Notes under the pieces: model-generated
Seen by the model: only the letters and a program-made list of their open reading frames with translations
What the model was told of the DNA's origin: nothing
Database searches by the model: none
Assembly (NCBI RefSeq): GCF_002949795.1
Contig: NZ_CP026692.1
Span: 2,601,501 to 2,665,500 of the forward strand
Source of the DNA: Nostoc sp. 'Lobaria pulmonaria (5183) cyanobiont'
Lineage (GTDB): Bacteria > Cyanobacteriota > Cyanobacteriia > Cyanobacteriales > Nostocaceae
DNA length: 64,000 bases
Reading direction: 5' to 3'
Made by a program: the position numbers and the translations under genes
In this document: positions 45,592 through 54,594 of the stretch, piece by piece
Layout: each line of letters starts with the position of its first letter
Position numbering within the stretch: the first letter of the stretch is position 1

Positions 45592-46001
45592 TTTATCCTT
45601 TGACCGAGTAGAGTAATCATATCCAAAAAAGCATCGTAGTCAGTGATCGGTTTGGTATAGCAACTGTCCGCCCCAGATTGGGACAACAGCAGATGTTGTT
45701 CGGCGGGCATGGTGTAAGCCGTCACCAAGATAATTGGTATTTGTTTGCACTGTGCTTTTAGGTGGCGTGCCAGCATCGAGCCATCAACTTTTTGCCCTTG
45801 CCACTTAGCTCCCGGCAAATTGATATCCATAATCACTAGTTCTACTGCTCCCGTTTCGCATAGCTGGAATATCTCTTTTGGTTCGGCAGTAATAAACACC
45901 TGATGACCCCCCAAGCGTTCGATTAGTTTGGCAGTTCCCTGAGCTAGAAGTTGGTTATCTTCAACCAGTAAGATGTTCAAGATTGTTACCAAAACCTCCA
46001 T
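45588..46001 (-). CDS. Single-domain response regulator
   Basis: The 137-aa receiver has LNILLVEDNQLLAQGTAKLI, phospho-acceptor Asp in VELVIMDINLPGAKWQGQKV, IPIILVTAYTMPAEQH and Lys in SCYTKPITDYDAF. ATG at 45983 (near MEVLVTILN) or the one called are both possible. It sits between the bilin-type kinase and the second receiver and probably accepts phosphate from one of the two kinases. It has no DNA-binding output. Confidence 0.9.
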   Translation of the reverse strand: MEVLVTILNILLVEDNQLLAQGTAKLIERLGGHQVFITAEPKEIFQLCETGAVELVIMDINLPGAKWQGQKVDGSMLARHLKAQCKQIPIILVTAYTMPAEQHLLLSQSGADSCYTKPITDYDAFLDMITLLGQRIN

Positions 46002-46120
46002 GCTGTGGAAGCTCCTACATTCATGTATGAGGGTAAGGTACAGGTGATTTTAATTGCCGTCCAAATATGAAAAACCATAAAAATATCCATCTTTTTTATC
46101 GTCAGGTGAAGTATCTTCCA

Positions 46121-46159
46121 AGGGCCAAGCCCCTAGCTTTTAGCTAGGGGCTTGGCCCT
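46121..46159. terminator. Perfect 18-bp hairpin at the 3' end of the GAF kinase gene
   Basis: AGGGCCAAGCCCCTAGCT (46121-46138) and AGCTAGGGGCTTGGCCCT (46142-46159) pair perfectly around a TTT loop. The kinase stop codon lies in the loop, so half of the stem encodes the last six residues (EGQAPS). It may reduce transcription into the receivers or be an inserted palindrome. Confidence 0.65.
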
Positions 46160-48260
46160 CAATTAGAGAACCCTGACCTGCTATCTGACTTTGTTCGTTT
46201 AGGGGCAGGGTAAAGTTCACAGTGTTTCCCTGCCCTAGCCCAGGGCTTTCAAGCCAGATTTTACCACCCATCAGTTCCACTAATCGCTTGCAGATAGTCA
46301 GCCCTAAACCGGTGCCCCCGTAGGCGCGCTGGGCAGAACCATCAGCTTGCACAAATGGGGAAAACAGTTGCTCTGAGTTTTCCATCTCAATGCCGATGCC
46401 TGTGTCGTGTACTGAGATTTGAGCCATTGTCCCAGTACTATCGACGACAGCCCGGACATCGATTTGACCCTCATCTGTGAATTTGAAGGCGTTATCCAGG
46501 AGGTTTGTCATCACCTGACGAACTTTGATCTTGTCAGCAAAAACAGTCTCAATTTCACAGTGGAGTGTCAGAGGAATTGACTTATAGCGGCTTTCGGCAC
46601 CTGAGAGAAAACATTGCTCTTGTAAAAGCTGTTCCAGATAAACTGTCTCCAAGTCTAAGGCGATGCGCCCGTCTTCAATCTTGGCAATGTCAAGCACATC
46701 GTTAATGATGGTAACGAGATTTTGCGTCGATTGGTAAGCGCCATCGATATATTGGCGCAACTCCTCTTCGTCTTCATAAAGGCGCTCTTTGAGCAACTTT
46801 AAGTAGTTCAAGGTCGAGGCCAGAGGGGTTCGCAGTTCGTGGCTAGTAGAAGCCAAGAAGTTGCTCTTGAGGCGACTCACCTCTTCGGCGGCAGCTCGGG
46901 CATGAGAGAGAGCTTCGTTGTGCATCTCAACTACCAGGCGCTGTTGCCGTTCGCGCTGATAAAGGCGGTTTTGCAGCACAGCCAGCGATAGGTGAATATT
47001 CAAAGACTGGATGAGTTCCATCTCTTCGATGCTCCAGGAATGAGCTTTATCTTCTTTGAGTGCCTGCCATTGCGCCATTGACTCGCGGGGGCGCTGTTGG
47101 CGCTCATCGGCTTCTTTATAGCCCGGCCAAAGACCTTTTGTACCAATTTGATCGCGAAAGAAGGTTAAATACCCCAAGAATTCTTTACCATAATACAAAG
47201 GTTGAATAATCAAACCCTGAATGTGTGTAGTCTGGAAGGATTCAATCAGTTGGTGCAAACGTGGTTCTTGCTGAAGATTAATTACTACTCGCAAGGGGGG
47301 ATTATCCTTTTGGGTTAAACTAGGGTCGATGGGAGTAGGAGTTTCCCCTACCTTTTGCCAGAGGGGATGATTTTCTAGTAAGTTTGGTTGATCAATCCCG
47401 GATGGGACTGGCTGATTTCCATAAGTATAAAGATGAGCTGGTAAAGCCTCATCGGGGGACGTGAGGTACAACCTTCCTCCAGAACTGCCAGAAGCTTTTA
47501 CTGCTTTTTCCAGAACGTTATGCAAAATCTGCTCAGGGTTCAGAGGCGCGTGCAGCAAAGTAGCAATTTGATTGACGATCGCTTCGCGTTGCTGCTGCTC
47601 CTGTACCTGATTCAGCAGATTCGCCTGGGTAATTGCCAGTGAAACCTGGTCAGCAAGCAATTGGACGACCAGCAAATCCTCGGATGTAATTTCTCTGGGT
47701 TCGGCATGATGAGAAATTAACAGCCCCCAGAGTTGCTGTTGATAAATTATTGGCACCACCAAAGAAGATTGCACACCCATCTGGGTGAGATAGTCTACAT
47801 GGCAAGGGTCTACAGGACGGCTTAAGATATCTTCAAGGGGTTGCTGTTGCACTTCTTCAACGGTCAAGTCCCCGGTTGTCGGTGTGTTGGGGGTCGGCAG
47901 GGAGTTGAGGATAATGCGCTGTTCGCTGACATTGACAATGGAGCGGGTACGTGCTTTGATAAACAAGGCCCGCGCTTGGGGCGGAATGTCATCAGATGGA
48001 TAGTGCAATCCCAGCAAAGAAGGCAGGCGGTTGGGGGCACTGGCTTCGGCAACGACGTGTCCATGCCCATCGTGATCAAAGCGGTAGACCTTAGTCCGGT
48101 CGGTTTGCAAAAATGCCCGCAACTCTACCACCGTTGCATCTAAAATCTCTTGAAGGTTCAGCGATTGCCGGATGCGGTTGGACATCCGAGCCAGCAGAGC
48201 TTCTTTGCCTTCAGTCAGGAACTGATCTTTTAAGTTTCTAAAACCAGAATTTGTAGCCAC
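46140..48260 (-). CDS. GAF-type (probably bilin-binding) sensor histidine kinase
   Basis: The 706-aa product has a first GAF domain (residues 25-215) with KVYRFDHDGHGHVVAEA, HYPSDDIPPQARALF and DPCHVDYLTQMGVQSSLVVP. Cys153-His154 match the chromophore Cys-His pair of phytochromes/cyanobacteriochromes, so a bilin is likely. A second GAF follows (225-400), then HisKA with His in STSHELRTPLASTLNYLKLL and HATPase with VHDTGIGIEMENSEQLFSPF and GGTGLGLTICKRLVELMGGK. It is the middle gene of a sensor cluster: hybrid kinase, this kinase and two receivers, all on one strand. Its end overlaps a strong hairpin. Light-sensing is an inference from the Cys-His motif. Confidence 0.9.
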   Translation of the reverse strand: MATNSGFRNLKDQFLTEGKEALLARMSNRIRQSLNLQEILDATVVELRAFLQTDRTKVYRFDHDGHGHVVAEASAPNRLPSLLGLHYPSDDIPPQARALFIKARTRSIVNVSEQRIILNSLPTPNTPTTGDLTVEEVQQQPLEDILSRPVDPCHVDYLTQMGVQSSLVVPIIYQQQLWGLLISHHAEPREITSEDLLVVQLLADQVSLAITQANLLNQVQEQQQREAIVNQIATLLHAPLNPEQILHNVLEKAVKASGSSGGRLYLTSPDEALPAHLYTYGNQPVPSGIDQPNLLENHPLWQKVGETPTPIDPSLTQKDNPPLRVVINLQQEPRLHQLIESFQTTHIQGLIIQPLYYGKEFLGYLTFFRDQIGTKGLWPGYKEADERQQRPRESMAQWQALKEDKAHSWSIEEMELIQSLNIHLSLAVLQNRLYQRERQQRLVVEMHNEALSHARAAAEEVSRLKSNFLASTSHELRTPLASTLNYLKLLKERLYEDEEELRQYIDGAYQSTQNLVTIINDVLDIAKIEDGRIALDLETVYLEQLLQEQCFLSGAESRYKSIPLTLHCEIETVFADKIKVRQVMTNLLDNAFKFTDEGQIDVRAVVDSTGTMAQISVHDTGIGIEMENSEQLFSPFVQADGSAQRAYGGTGLGLTICKRLVELMGGKIWLESPGLGQGNTVNFTLPLNEQSQIAGQGSLIEGQAPS

Positions 48261-48293
48261 CTGGTACTCTCTACTTCTTAGAATAATTATTTA

Positions 48294-50054
48294 TTATTTC
48301 ACTAGGCTAGCAATTACCAGAGCTAATTTGTCTGGTTCTATGGGCTTAGTTAAATGTTTTTGAAATCCTGCTTGGAGAATTTGTTGCTCGTTAGTCTCTC
48401 CAGCATAAGCTGTCAGGGCGATCGCACTAATCTCTCCCCCTTGCTGTGGTGGTAGCGATCGAATTTGCCGAATCAGCATATAGCCATCCATTTCTGGCAT
48501 CCCAATATCACTTAAGAGAATATCTGGTTTATCGAGTGCAAAGGCATCTAATGCAAGCGATGCTGAGGCGAAGGCACGCACAGTAGCACCATACTGTTGA
48601 AGAATGAAAACTATGAGGTCGCGGGTGTCAACTTCATCGTCCACGACTAGCACATTTACCCCCTCAAGGTTAGGGGAACTCTCAGGCAAAACCTTGTCTT
48701 CACTTGTTTGAGGCTCGACACTCTTGATGGGTAACAACACAATAAAGGTGGCACCTTTTTCATCTCCCTCACTTTCTGCGTGGACTGTTCCACCGTGCAG
48801 TTCAACGATTTGACGAACGATCGCTAAACCAAGCCCCAAGCCGCCAAAGGTTCTTGTTGTGGTATTGTCAGCTTGACGGAAGTAATCAAACACATGAGGC
48901 AGAAATTCTGGCTCAATCCCCTTACCCGTGTCACTCACTTGGATTTGCGCTTGTGTACCCACGCGCTCAAGTCGTATTTCCACCTGACCCTCGGACGGTG
49001 TGAACTTAACGGCGTTAGAGAGCAAATTCCAGACGACTTGCTGCAAGCGACTGGGATCGCCCAAAATTTGCCCTACATTCGGTTCAAATTTCGTCTTCAG
49101 TTGAACTGACTTAGCTTGAGCCGCTAGCTGCACAGTATCAAGGGCTACTTCAATGACGGCCGACAGGTCAACAGAGGATACTTTTAAGCTGAGTTTGCTT
49201 TGAAGAATCCGGGAAACATCCAGTAAATCTTCCATTAGCTGAGACTGCAACTTGGCATTGCGCTCAATAGTTGCTAAAGCATAAGCCGTCTTTTCTTCAT
49301 CAAATTTGCGGGTTTGCAGGAGTTTTGCCCAGCCCAGAATCGGGTTGAGGGGGGAACGCAGTTCGTGAGATAGAACAGCGAGGAACTCATCTTTAAGACG
49401 ATTGGCTTGTTCAGCTGCATTTTGTGCGGCTTCGCTAACGGCACGGGCGGCTTGCTCACGCCGTGCAGATTCTTCGGCTGCTTGACGGGCATTGCTACTG
49501 TAAAGGGCGGCGGCGGTAAAATTTGCGAGGCTTTTCATCAGCCGCAAGTCTTCTTGATCAAACTGCCGATGCTGATCGTGGGATACAATCCAAATCGTGC
49601 CAAGTGGTTGATTGGCAATCAATAAAGGTACCACCAGGAGCTCGACGATTGTTGGCTTAAACTCTTGCAAGTAGGTGAAATACCGTTCTGGATAGGAAAA
49701 AAGCTGGGGGGTTTGACGTTCTAGGCAGAAGCCGCAGAAACTACAGCTGTAAAGAGTGGGAGTTTGTTCATACACTTCTAACATCCCGGCTAGTGTGTAC
49801 CAGCGGCAGATATTTTCCCCGTTTGGAGTCACCTCAAGTAAGCTGACACCTGCTGATTCTGCCTGACACAATTGAGTAGTTATTTTTACAAGCTTTTTGA
49901 GCATAATTTGAGGCTGCTCAACTAGTTGCCGTACCAGGGTATGAAGTGCATCGTTTTCTTCCTTAAGGTCAGTGGTTCTGGGAACTCGACGGGACAACTC
50001 TTCAGTGATAAGAATATCGTCTAAACATATTTCCTCCACTTCCTCATTCGTCAT
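48294..50054 (-). CDS. GAF-histidine kinase-receiver hybrid
   Basis: The 586-aa product begins with an acidic N-terminus and a GAF domain (residues 50-195; AESAGVSLLEVTPNGENICR) without the chromophore Cys-His. An Ala-rich coiled linker leads to HisKA with His in AVLSHELRSPLNPILGWAKL, HATPase with VSDTGKGIEPEFLPHVFDYF and GLGLGLAIVRQIVELHGG, and a receiver with Asp in ILLSDIGMPEMDGYMLI. It resembles the kinase-receiver half of the gene at the window start. It is the first gene of the cluster, 33 bp before the bilin-type kinase gene. Confidence 0.93.
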   Translation of the reverse strand: MTNEEVEEICLDDILITEELSRRVPRTTDLKEENDALHTLVRQLVEQPQIMLKKLVKITTQLCQAESAGVSLLEVTPNGENICRWYTLAGMLEVYEQTPTLYSCSFCGFCLERQTPQLFSYPERYFTYLQEFKPTIVELLVVPLLIANQPLGTIWIVSHDQHRQFDQEDLRLMKSLANFTAAALYSSNARQAAEESARREQAARAVSEAAQNAAEQANRLKDEFLAVLSHELRSPLNPILGWAKLLQTRKFDEEKTAYALATIERNAKLQSQLMEDLLDVSRILQSKLSLKVSSVDLSAVIEVALDTVQLAAQAKSVQLKTKFEPNVGQILGDPSRLQQVVWNLLSNAVKFTPSEGQVEIRLERVGTQAQIQVSDTGKGIEPEFLPHVFDYFRQADNTTTRTFGGLGLGLAIVRQIVELHGGTVHAESEGDEKGATFIVLLPIKSVEPQTSEDKVLPESSPNLEGVNVLVVDDEVDTRDLIVFILQQYGATVRAFASASLALDAFALDKPDILLSDIGMPEMDGYMLIRQIRSLPPQQGGEISAIALTAYAGETNEQQILQAGFQKHLTKPIEPDKLALVIASLVK

Positions 50055-50738
50055 TACAACACTCCGCTTCTAAGAAATATTGCCTCAGCAGTCCCTGTCC
50101 AGATTCACCCAAGTTTAGTAACATTTCTTCAATTTTTATCAAGAAAAAATCAAAAATCAGAATTCATTCTGAATTCTGATTTTTGAATAAAAAGGTTTAA
50201 TACACCCGCCTAACAAGGGCGGTCTACAATCAGGTGGTAGTATAAAATCCTTTTATTCATTCTCACTCTCACTGCTGAATTCTGACCAAGCCCTTTGGGC
50301 AAGGCAGGAGGTAGAAGCAAAGAAAAAATTTTTAGGAAAGCCTTTAGCCAAGACCTGATTGGGTACAGGCCACCATACCTCTGGTATGGTGGCCTGCAAG
50401 ACATTCACGGACTCGCTACCTACGCTATCAGTGATGGGTATAAGCTCCCACTGATTGTTCGCTTTAGCATAGCTGCCTGTTGCCTTCTTTTCTGGCTTCC
50501 TTTTTATTTCCATAAAACAAAGACTAAGACAAATGATGTGCCCTTGGTACTTCCTGAGGGAAGAGTTTGAAAGCCCTTCTAACTAATACCAGCACATATT
50601 TTATTATGTTTGAAAGCTAATGTTGAAATTGACTTGCGATTGATAGTGCTAGCGGAAGCGATCGCTAAAATCTAAAATGCTACCAGTGCAGTAGTTACAT
50701 TCACCGTGCCATTTGCGAAAAATTATCCTGTAACAAAT
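50055..50738. other. Intergenic region with perfect hairpin
   Basis: It contains the promoter side of the kinase cluster and a perfect hairpin at 50366-50396. Short open frames cross the region on both strands, but their composition and the palindromes argue against coding. A CGCCTAACAAGGGCG-type motif lies near 50207-50222. Confidence 0.45.
50366..50396. repeat. Perfect 14-bp inverted repeat
   Basis: CAGGCCACCATACC (50366-50379) and GGTATGGTGGCCTG (50383-50396) pair around TCT. There is no T tract, so it is either a repeat-family palindrome or an RNA processing structure. Confidence 0.7.
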
Positions 50739-50922
50739 CTAGTACAGCACGGCGGAAATAAACATACCCCTTCGGGTGACGCTCGCAGGCTCGCTAACGC
50801 TGTGCTAACGGCAGTTCCTCATGGGGGGAACCCCCAAGACCGGACTGCCTCACCATTTCAAATGGTGTAAAAGCCCGAAATACAATTATGCGTGACTTTT
50901 GACTTCCGCCTTGCGGTACTAG
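50739..50922 (-). repeat. CTAGTAC-family MITE-like repeat, interrupted copy
   Basis: Read on the minus strand it matches the 4096 copy end to end (CTAGTACCGCAAGGCGGAAG ... GTGCTGTACTAG), except for an extra segment at 50769-50854 inserted just before the central CCATTTCAAATGG. Confidence 0.85.
50769..50854. repeat. Segment inserted in the CTAGTAC-family repeat
   Basis: The 86-bp segment is flanked by the triplet ACC on both sides, once in the host repeat. It contains CTCGCTAACGC, as in the dispersed 29-bp repeat, and an inverted pair GGCAGT/ACTGCC enclosing GGGGGGAACCCCC. It is therefore a second repeat that inserted into the first. Confidence 0.65.
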
Positions 50923-50964
50923 GGAGCATCAGTGAGTGTAAGATTCATTTTGTCTAGGTATTAA

Positions 50965-51483
50965 TCAACACAGTTGACTTACCTTAGCCGCAAGTTCTGC
51001 GGGGTTCATCTGCTCGTAGTGTTCAAAAGGTTGATGAATCCAGGGGTTATCAGGCAGATAATCAACATAATAATCGGGTGCTATAAATGAACGGGCTTTA
51101 TACCAAAGAACGGCAGTGCGAATTTCCTCAATGGGGAAATCATTATTTTGCTTGAGCCAAGGTATAGTCTGTTGGAGTGTTACCCCAGAGTCTACTAAGT
51201 CATCCACTAGGAGAATGCGCGAACCTAACTTTTCGGCAGTCATCGTTAAGTGGTGGGAGAAAATTAAATTACCTCTTTCTTGCTTTCCAGAGCCACTGTA
51301 AGATGAGGTTGCTAAAATTGCCAGTGGTTGCTGGTATATACGGGAAAGAATATCTCCAACTCGTAGTCCTCCTCTAGCAAGACAGATAATCTGGTTAAAT
51401 TCCCAACCGGATTGATAAATCTGAATAGCCAGTTGTTCAATTTTTTGGTGATAATCTGACCAAGAAAGATAAAGGTCTGGCAT
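50965..51483 (-). CDS. Phosphoribosyltransferase
   Basis: The 172-aa product has the type I PRTase fold: PDLYLSWSDYHQKIEQLAIQ, IICLARGGLRVGDILSRIYQ, and the PRPP-binding motif ILLVDDLVDSGVTLQQT (about residues 91-107). The N-terminal LSW.D.....LA.QI pattern and the long hood residues fit the xanthine/hypoxanthine-type group. It would salvage a purine base with PRPP in the cytosol; the exact base is not certain. It is a single gene, convergent with nothing, divergent from the transporter at 51585, with about 100 bp between starts. Confidence 0.9.
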   Translation of the reverse strand: MPDLYLSWSDYHQKIEQLAIQIYQSGWEFNQIICLARGGLRVGDILSRIYQQPLAILATSSYSGSGKQERGNLIFSHHLTMTAEKLGSRILLVDDLVDSGVTLQQTIPWLKQNNDFPIEEIRTAVLWYKARSFIAPDYYVDYLPDNPWIHQPFEHYEQMNPAELAAKVSQLC

Positions 51484-51520
51484 AAGTATAAGGGGAGTGG
51501 TAGATAGCTAGTATTGAAGG

Positions 51521-51550
51521 CGATGTCTACAACGGGCTATTCGGCCTCGC
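51521..51550 (+). repeat. Diverged member of the 29-bp repeat family
   Basis: GCGATGTCTACAACGGGCTA matches the first 20 positions of the copy at 59332 with few changes; the right part has drifted. It lies between the phosphoribosyltransferase and transporter genes. Confidence 0.45.
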
Positions 51551-51584
51551 AAACTTTATTATTTTAGTATGAGTGCAAAGTTTT

Positions 51585-53036
51585 ATGAATGATTATGTCG
51601 CTGATGGCGATGCCCAACGAGATCCTCTAAGTCAAAAACTCGACTTTAAAACAAAACTGGCTTACGGTGCAGGGGATTTTGGTCCAGCAATTACTGCAAA
51701 TATCTCTGTCTTTTTTCTGCTGATTTTCTTTACCAATGTCGCTGGTATTCCTGCGGGTTTAGCTGGCAGTATTCTGATGATTGGCAAAATCTGGGATGGG
51801 GTAAATGATCCGGTTATCGGGTTCCTGAGTGATAAAACAAAATCTCGTCGCTGGGGCCGTCGTCTTCCCTGGATGTTTTATGGAGCAATCCCTTTTGGAA
51901 TTTTCTTCTGGTTGCAGTGGACTGTACCGCAATTTAGTGCAAATCAGAGTGAGAATATTTGGCCGCTGTTCTGGTATTACGTAGCGATTGGGATTGTATC
52001 TCAGTCCTTTTACACGGTTGTGAATTTGCCTTATACGGCGATGACTCCAGAACTAACTCAAGATTACGACGAACGCACCAGCCTTAACAGCTTTCGGTTC
52101 ACATTTTCTATTGGTGGTAGCCTTCTGTCATTAATTTTAACGAAAATTGTTTTTGACAACATTCACAATCCCCAACAACGATATCTCGTTTTAGCAGCAA
52201 TTTGTACGGTAATTTCGATTTTGGCATTATATTGGTGCGTTTTTGGAGTCCGCGATCGCATCCTGGCTTTTGAGTCCAAACGCATCCAAGCCGAAGAACC
52301 TGCATCTCTCCCCTTCTTTGAACAGTTAAAAATTGTCTTTAGCAACCGACCTTTTCTATTTGTGATTGGTATATATCTTTTTTCTTGGCTAGGTGTGCAG
52401 ATTACAGCCAGCATTATTCCCTATTTTGTAGTCTATTATATGGGTCTTAAAGAATCAGATGTGCCCACACTGGTGATTGCAGTCCAAGGAACCGCCCTGC
52501 TGATGCTATTTGTCTGGGGGGCGCTGAGTAAAAAAATCGGAAAAAAAGTTGTTTATTTTCTGGGAATGAGTTTGTGGATCGTAGCAGCTGCCGGACTATT
52601 TTTCTTACAACCTGGTCAAATAGTTTTGATGTATGTGATGGCTGTCATGGCTGGTATTGGTGTATCCACAGCTTATCTAATTCCCTGGTCGATGATTCCA
52701 GATGTGATTGAATTAGATGAACTCCAAACTGGACAACGCAGAGAAGGCATTTTTTATGGGTTCATGGTTTTGCTGCAAAAATTTGGTTTGGCTTTCGGGC
52801 TATTTTTGGTGGGAAATGCTTTGCAAGTAGCCGGTTTTAAAGAATCTGTAGCCGGAAGACCACTACCGATGCAACCGGAATCGGCACTGTTTGCTATTCG
52901 CGTTGCTGTTGGCCCCATACCGACAGTGTGTTTGATTTTTGGCTTAATTTTGACGTATTTTTACCCAATTACCCGCGAGATGCACGCGGAAATTATGCTT
53001 AAACTCAAAGAACGGCAAGAGAAGAGGGAGAGTTAA
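51585..53036 (+). CDS. GPH/MFS-type sodium- or proton-coupled sugar transporter
   Basis: The start at ATG 51585 (MNDYVADGDAQRDPLSQKL) is preferred to a GTG 12 bp earlier. The product (about 483 aa) has 12 TM segments and GPH-family hallmarks: LAYGAGDFGPAITANISVFF, IGKIWDGVNDPVIGFLSDKT, SRRWGRRLPWMFYGAIPFGI and PWSMIPDVIELDELQTGQRR. The group includes melibiose, lactose and glucuronide symporters and some lysophospholipid flippases. Its substrate is not indicated by neighbours. It is an inner-membrane protein of full length. Confidence 0.9.
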   Translation: MNDYVADGDAQRDPLSQKLDFKTKLAYGAGDFGPAITANISVFFLLIFFTNVAGIPAGLAGSILMIGKIWDGVNDPVIGFLSDKTKSRRWGRRLPWMFYGAIPFGIFFWLQWTVPQFSANQSENIWPLFWYYVAIGIVSQSFYTVVNLPYTAMTPELTQDYDERTSLNSFRFTFSIGGSLLSLILTKIVFDNIHNPQQRYLVLAAICTVISILALYWCVFGVRDRILAFESKRIQAEEPASLPFFEQLKIVFSNRPFLFVIGIYLFSWLGVQITASIIPYFVVYYMGLKESDVPTLVIAVQGTALLMLFVWGALSKKIGKKVVYFLGMSLWIVAAAGLFFLQPGQIVLMYVMAVMAGIGVSTAYLIPWSMIPDVIELDELQTGQRREGIFYGFMVLLQKFGLAFGLFLVGNALQVAGFKESVAGRPLPMQPESALFAIRVAVGPIPTVCLIFGLILTYFYPITREMHAEIMLKLKERQEKRES

Positions 53037-53227
53037 AGGAGCACAGGAGCATGGAAGAAATTCTGGCGTTGCAGAAAAGGGGGATGAATTTAGGCAGCAT
53101 TGTCTAGGGGAGTTAATTGCAGGTAGACGTTATATAAAAAGAGCCAAAGTAGGGTGGGCATTGCTCACCTGCACCTATGTCTTAATTTGGAGTTAGATTA
53201 TCCTCCTATATTAATACTTGGTTACTA
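53037..53227. other. Intergenic spacer
   Basis: No gene is seen. A short purine-rich stretch at 53030-53095 resembles the edges of the dispersed palindromes. Confidence 0.4.
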
Positions 53228-53603
53228 CGGAAGCTGCTACAGACTGCGCGAAACACCGAAACGTCAAGGCAGAAGTTCTTACAGGGAAGACGGAAGCTGC
53301 TACAGACTGCGCGAAACACCGAAACGTCAAGGCAGAAGTTCTTGCAGGGAAGACGGAAGCTGCTACAGACTGCGCGAAACACCGAAACGTCAAAGCAGAA
53401 GTTCTTACAGGGAAGACGGAAGCTGCTACAGACTGCGCGAAACACCGAAACGTCAAGGCAGAAGTTCTTGCAGGGAAGACGGAAGCTGCTACAGACTGCG
53501 CGAAACACCGAAACGTCAAGGCAGAAGTTCTTGCAGGGAAGACGGAAGCTGCTACAGACTGCGCGAAACACCAAAACGTGAAGCCAGAAGTTAATTGCGA
53601 TCG
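53228..53603. repeat. Six-copy 63-bp tandem repeat
   Basis: The unit begins at CGGAAGCTGCTACAGACTGC and recurs at 53228, 53291, 53354, 53417, 53480 and 53543, exactly 63 bp apart. Copies differ only at a few bases (TTACAGG or TTGCAGG, CAAGGC or CAAAGC) and the last copy degrades after its 40th base. The units contain no stop in five of six frames because the period is a multiple of three. Possible products would be a 21-residue repeat protein (EAATDCAKHRNVKAEVL in one frame). No ribosome binding site precedes a credible start, so the array is annotated as a repeat, not a gene. Confidence 0.85.
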
Positions 53604-53800
53604 CACCAACTACAGTCTCTAAACATCGAAGAGCCGTAGTGTGACACTTGAGATTGAAGGAAGTAAAATATTTCGTACAAAAGCTAGGTTAACGGAGTTC
53701 AGAGGTAGATTCATCCGGTTCAAATACTCGTTAACAGAGTTCAATGGCTGAACAAGCCTTTGAATTGCAATATGCTTAGAATAAGTCTTTGTTCTCTATC

Positions 53801-53890
53801 AGGACTTACGCAAAATCATGAAAAAACGAACCGCAAAGGACGCAAAGGACACAAAGGAATAAGGTTTCAGAGAATTATTGCGTAAGTCCT
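53801..53890. repeat. 90-bp MITE-like element with 13-bp terminal repeats
   Basis: AGGACTTACGCAA and TTGCGTAAGTCCT are perfect inverted ends. The interior holds GAACCGCAAAGGACGC, the same family as at 13221. ATC follows the right end and precedes the left end, a possible 3-bp target duplication. One end of the same family also forms the last codons of the gene at 56005-57270. Confidence 0.75.
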
Positions 53891-53958
53891 ATCTATCTAC
53901 TTCCCCTAACTCTTACTTCTTTCACGCTCATATCAGTTTTGCCTAGAGGAATAAAGCC

Positions 53959-54582
53959 ATGACTCAAGCTTTACACAAACTAGTTACATTCGACGAATTT
54001 GTTGCTCAGTACCCAGACAACCCACAAAGACGTTATGAACTCCATGATGGAGTAATTGTTGAGATGGCACAACCAACAGGCCACCATGAAGAGGTTACAG
54101 GATTTTTGGTCAGAAAACTGAGTGTAGAATTTGACCGCTTAAATCTTCTCTATCTCATCCCAAAAACAGTATTTGTCAAACCACTTGAAAACGAATCAGC
54201 TTATTCACCAGATGTCCTTATACTAAATCAGCCCAATTTAATAAATGAACCTCTATGGAAAAAAGCATCTACTGTAAGTCAAGCTGCATCCATTCCTTTA
54301 GTGGTGGAGGTAGTGAGTACTAATTGGCGTGATGATTACCATAAAAAATACGCTGATTATGAGGAAATGGGAATTCCTGAATATTGGATTGTTGATTATG
54401 CCGCATTGGGCGGTAGAGAATTTATTGGCAAGCCAAAACAACCTACTATTTTGGTTTGCTGTTTAGAAGAAGGTGAGTATCTAATTAATAAATTTCGAGG
54501 CAATGACCGTATCCAATCACCAACTTTCCCAGAATTGAATTTAACCGCAGAACAAATTTTTCGCGCTGGTGTGGTCAGCTAA
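53959..54582 (+). CDS. Uma2-family restriction endonuclease-like protein
   Basis: The 207-aa product has the Uma2 (DUF820) PD-(D/E)XK fold: TFDEFVAQYPDNPQRRYELH, DGVIVEMAQPTGHHEEVTGF, SAYSPDVLILNQ (catalytic Asp), IPLVVEVVSTNWRDDYHKKY (Glu ... Lys-type) and GIPEYWIVDYAAL. The family is expanded in cyanobacteria and its biological role is unknown. Start ATG has GAGGAATAAAGCC upstream. No partner gene is adjacent. Likely a full-length member. Confidence 0.93.
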   Translation: MTQALHKLVTFDEFVAQYPDNPQRRYELHDGVIVEMAQPTGHHEEVTGFLVRKLSVEFDRLNLLYLIPKTVFVKPLENESAYSPDVLILNQPNLINEPLWKKASTVSQAASIPLVVEVVSTNWRDDYHKKYADYEEMGIPEYWIVDYAALGGREFIGKPKQPTILVCCLEEGEYLINKFRGNDRIQSPTFPELNLTAEQIFRAGVVS

Positions 54583-54594
54583 ACTGCGTCCACG

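Noticed and set aside
50210..50570. Three overlapping short frames on both strands
   Set aside because: They cross a perfect hairpin and lack conserved features; composition matches intergenic repeats.
53228..53603. CRISPR array
   Set aside because: The 63-bp units are directly adjacent and lack unique spacers, and there is no cas gene in the window.
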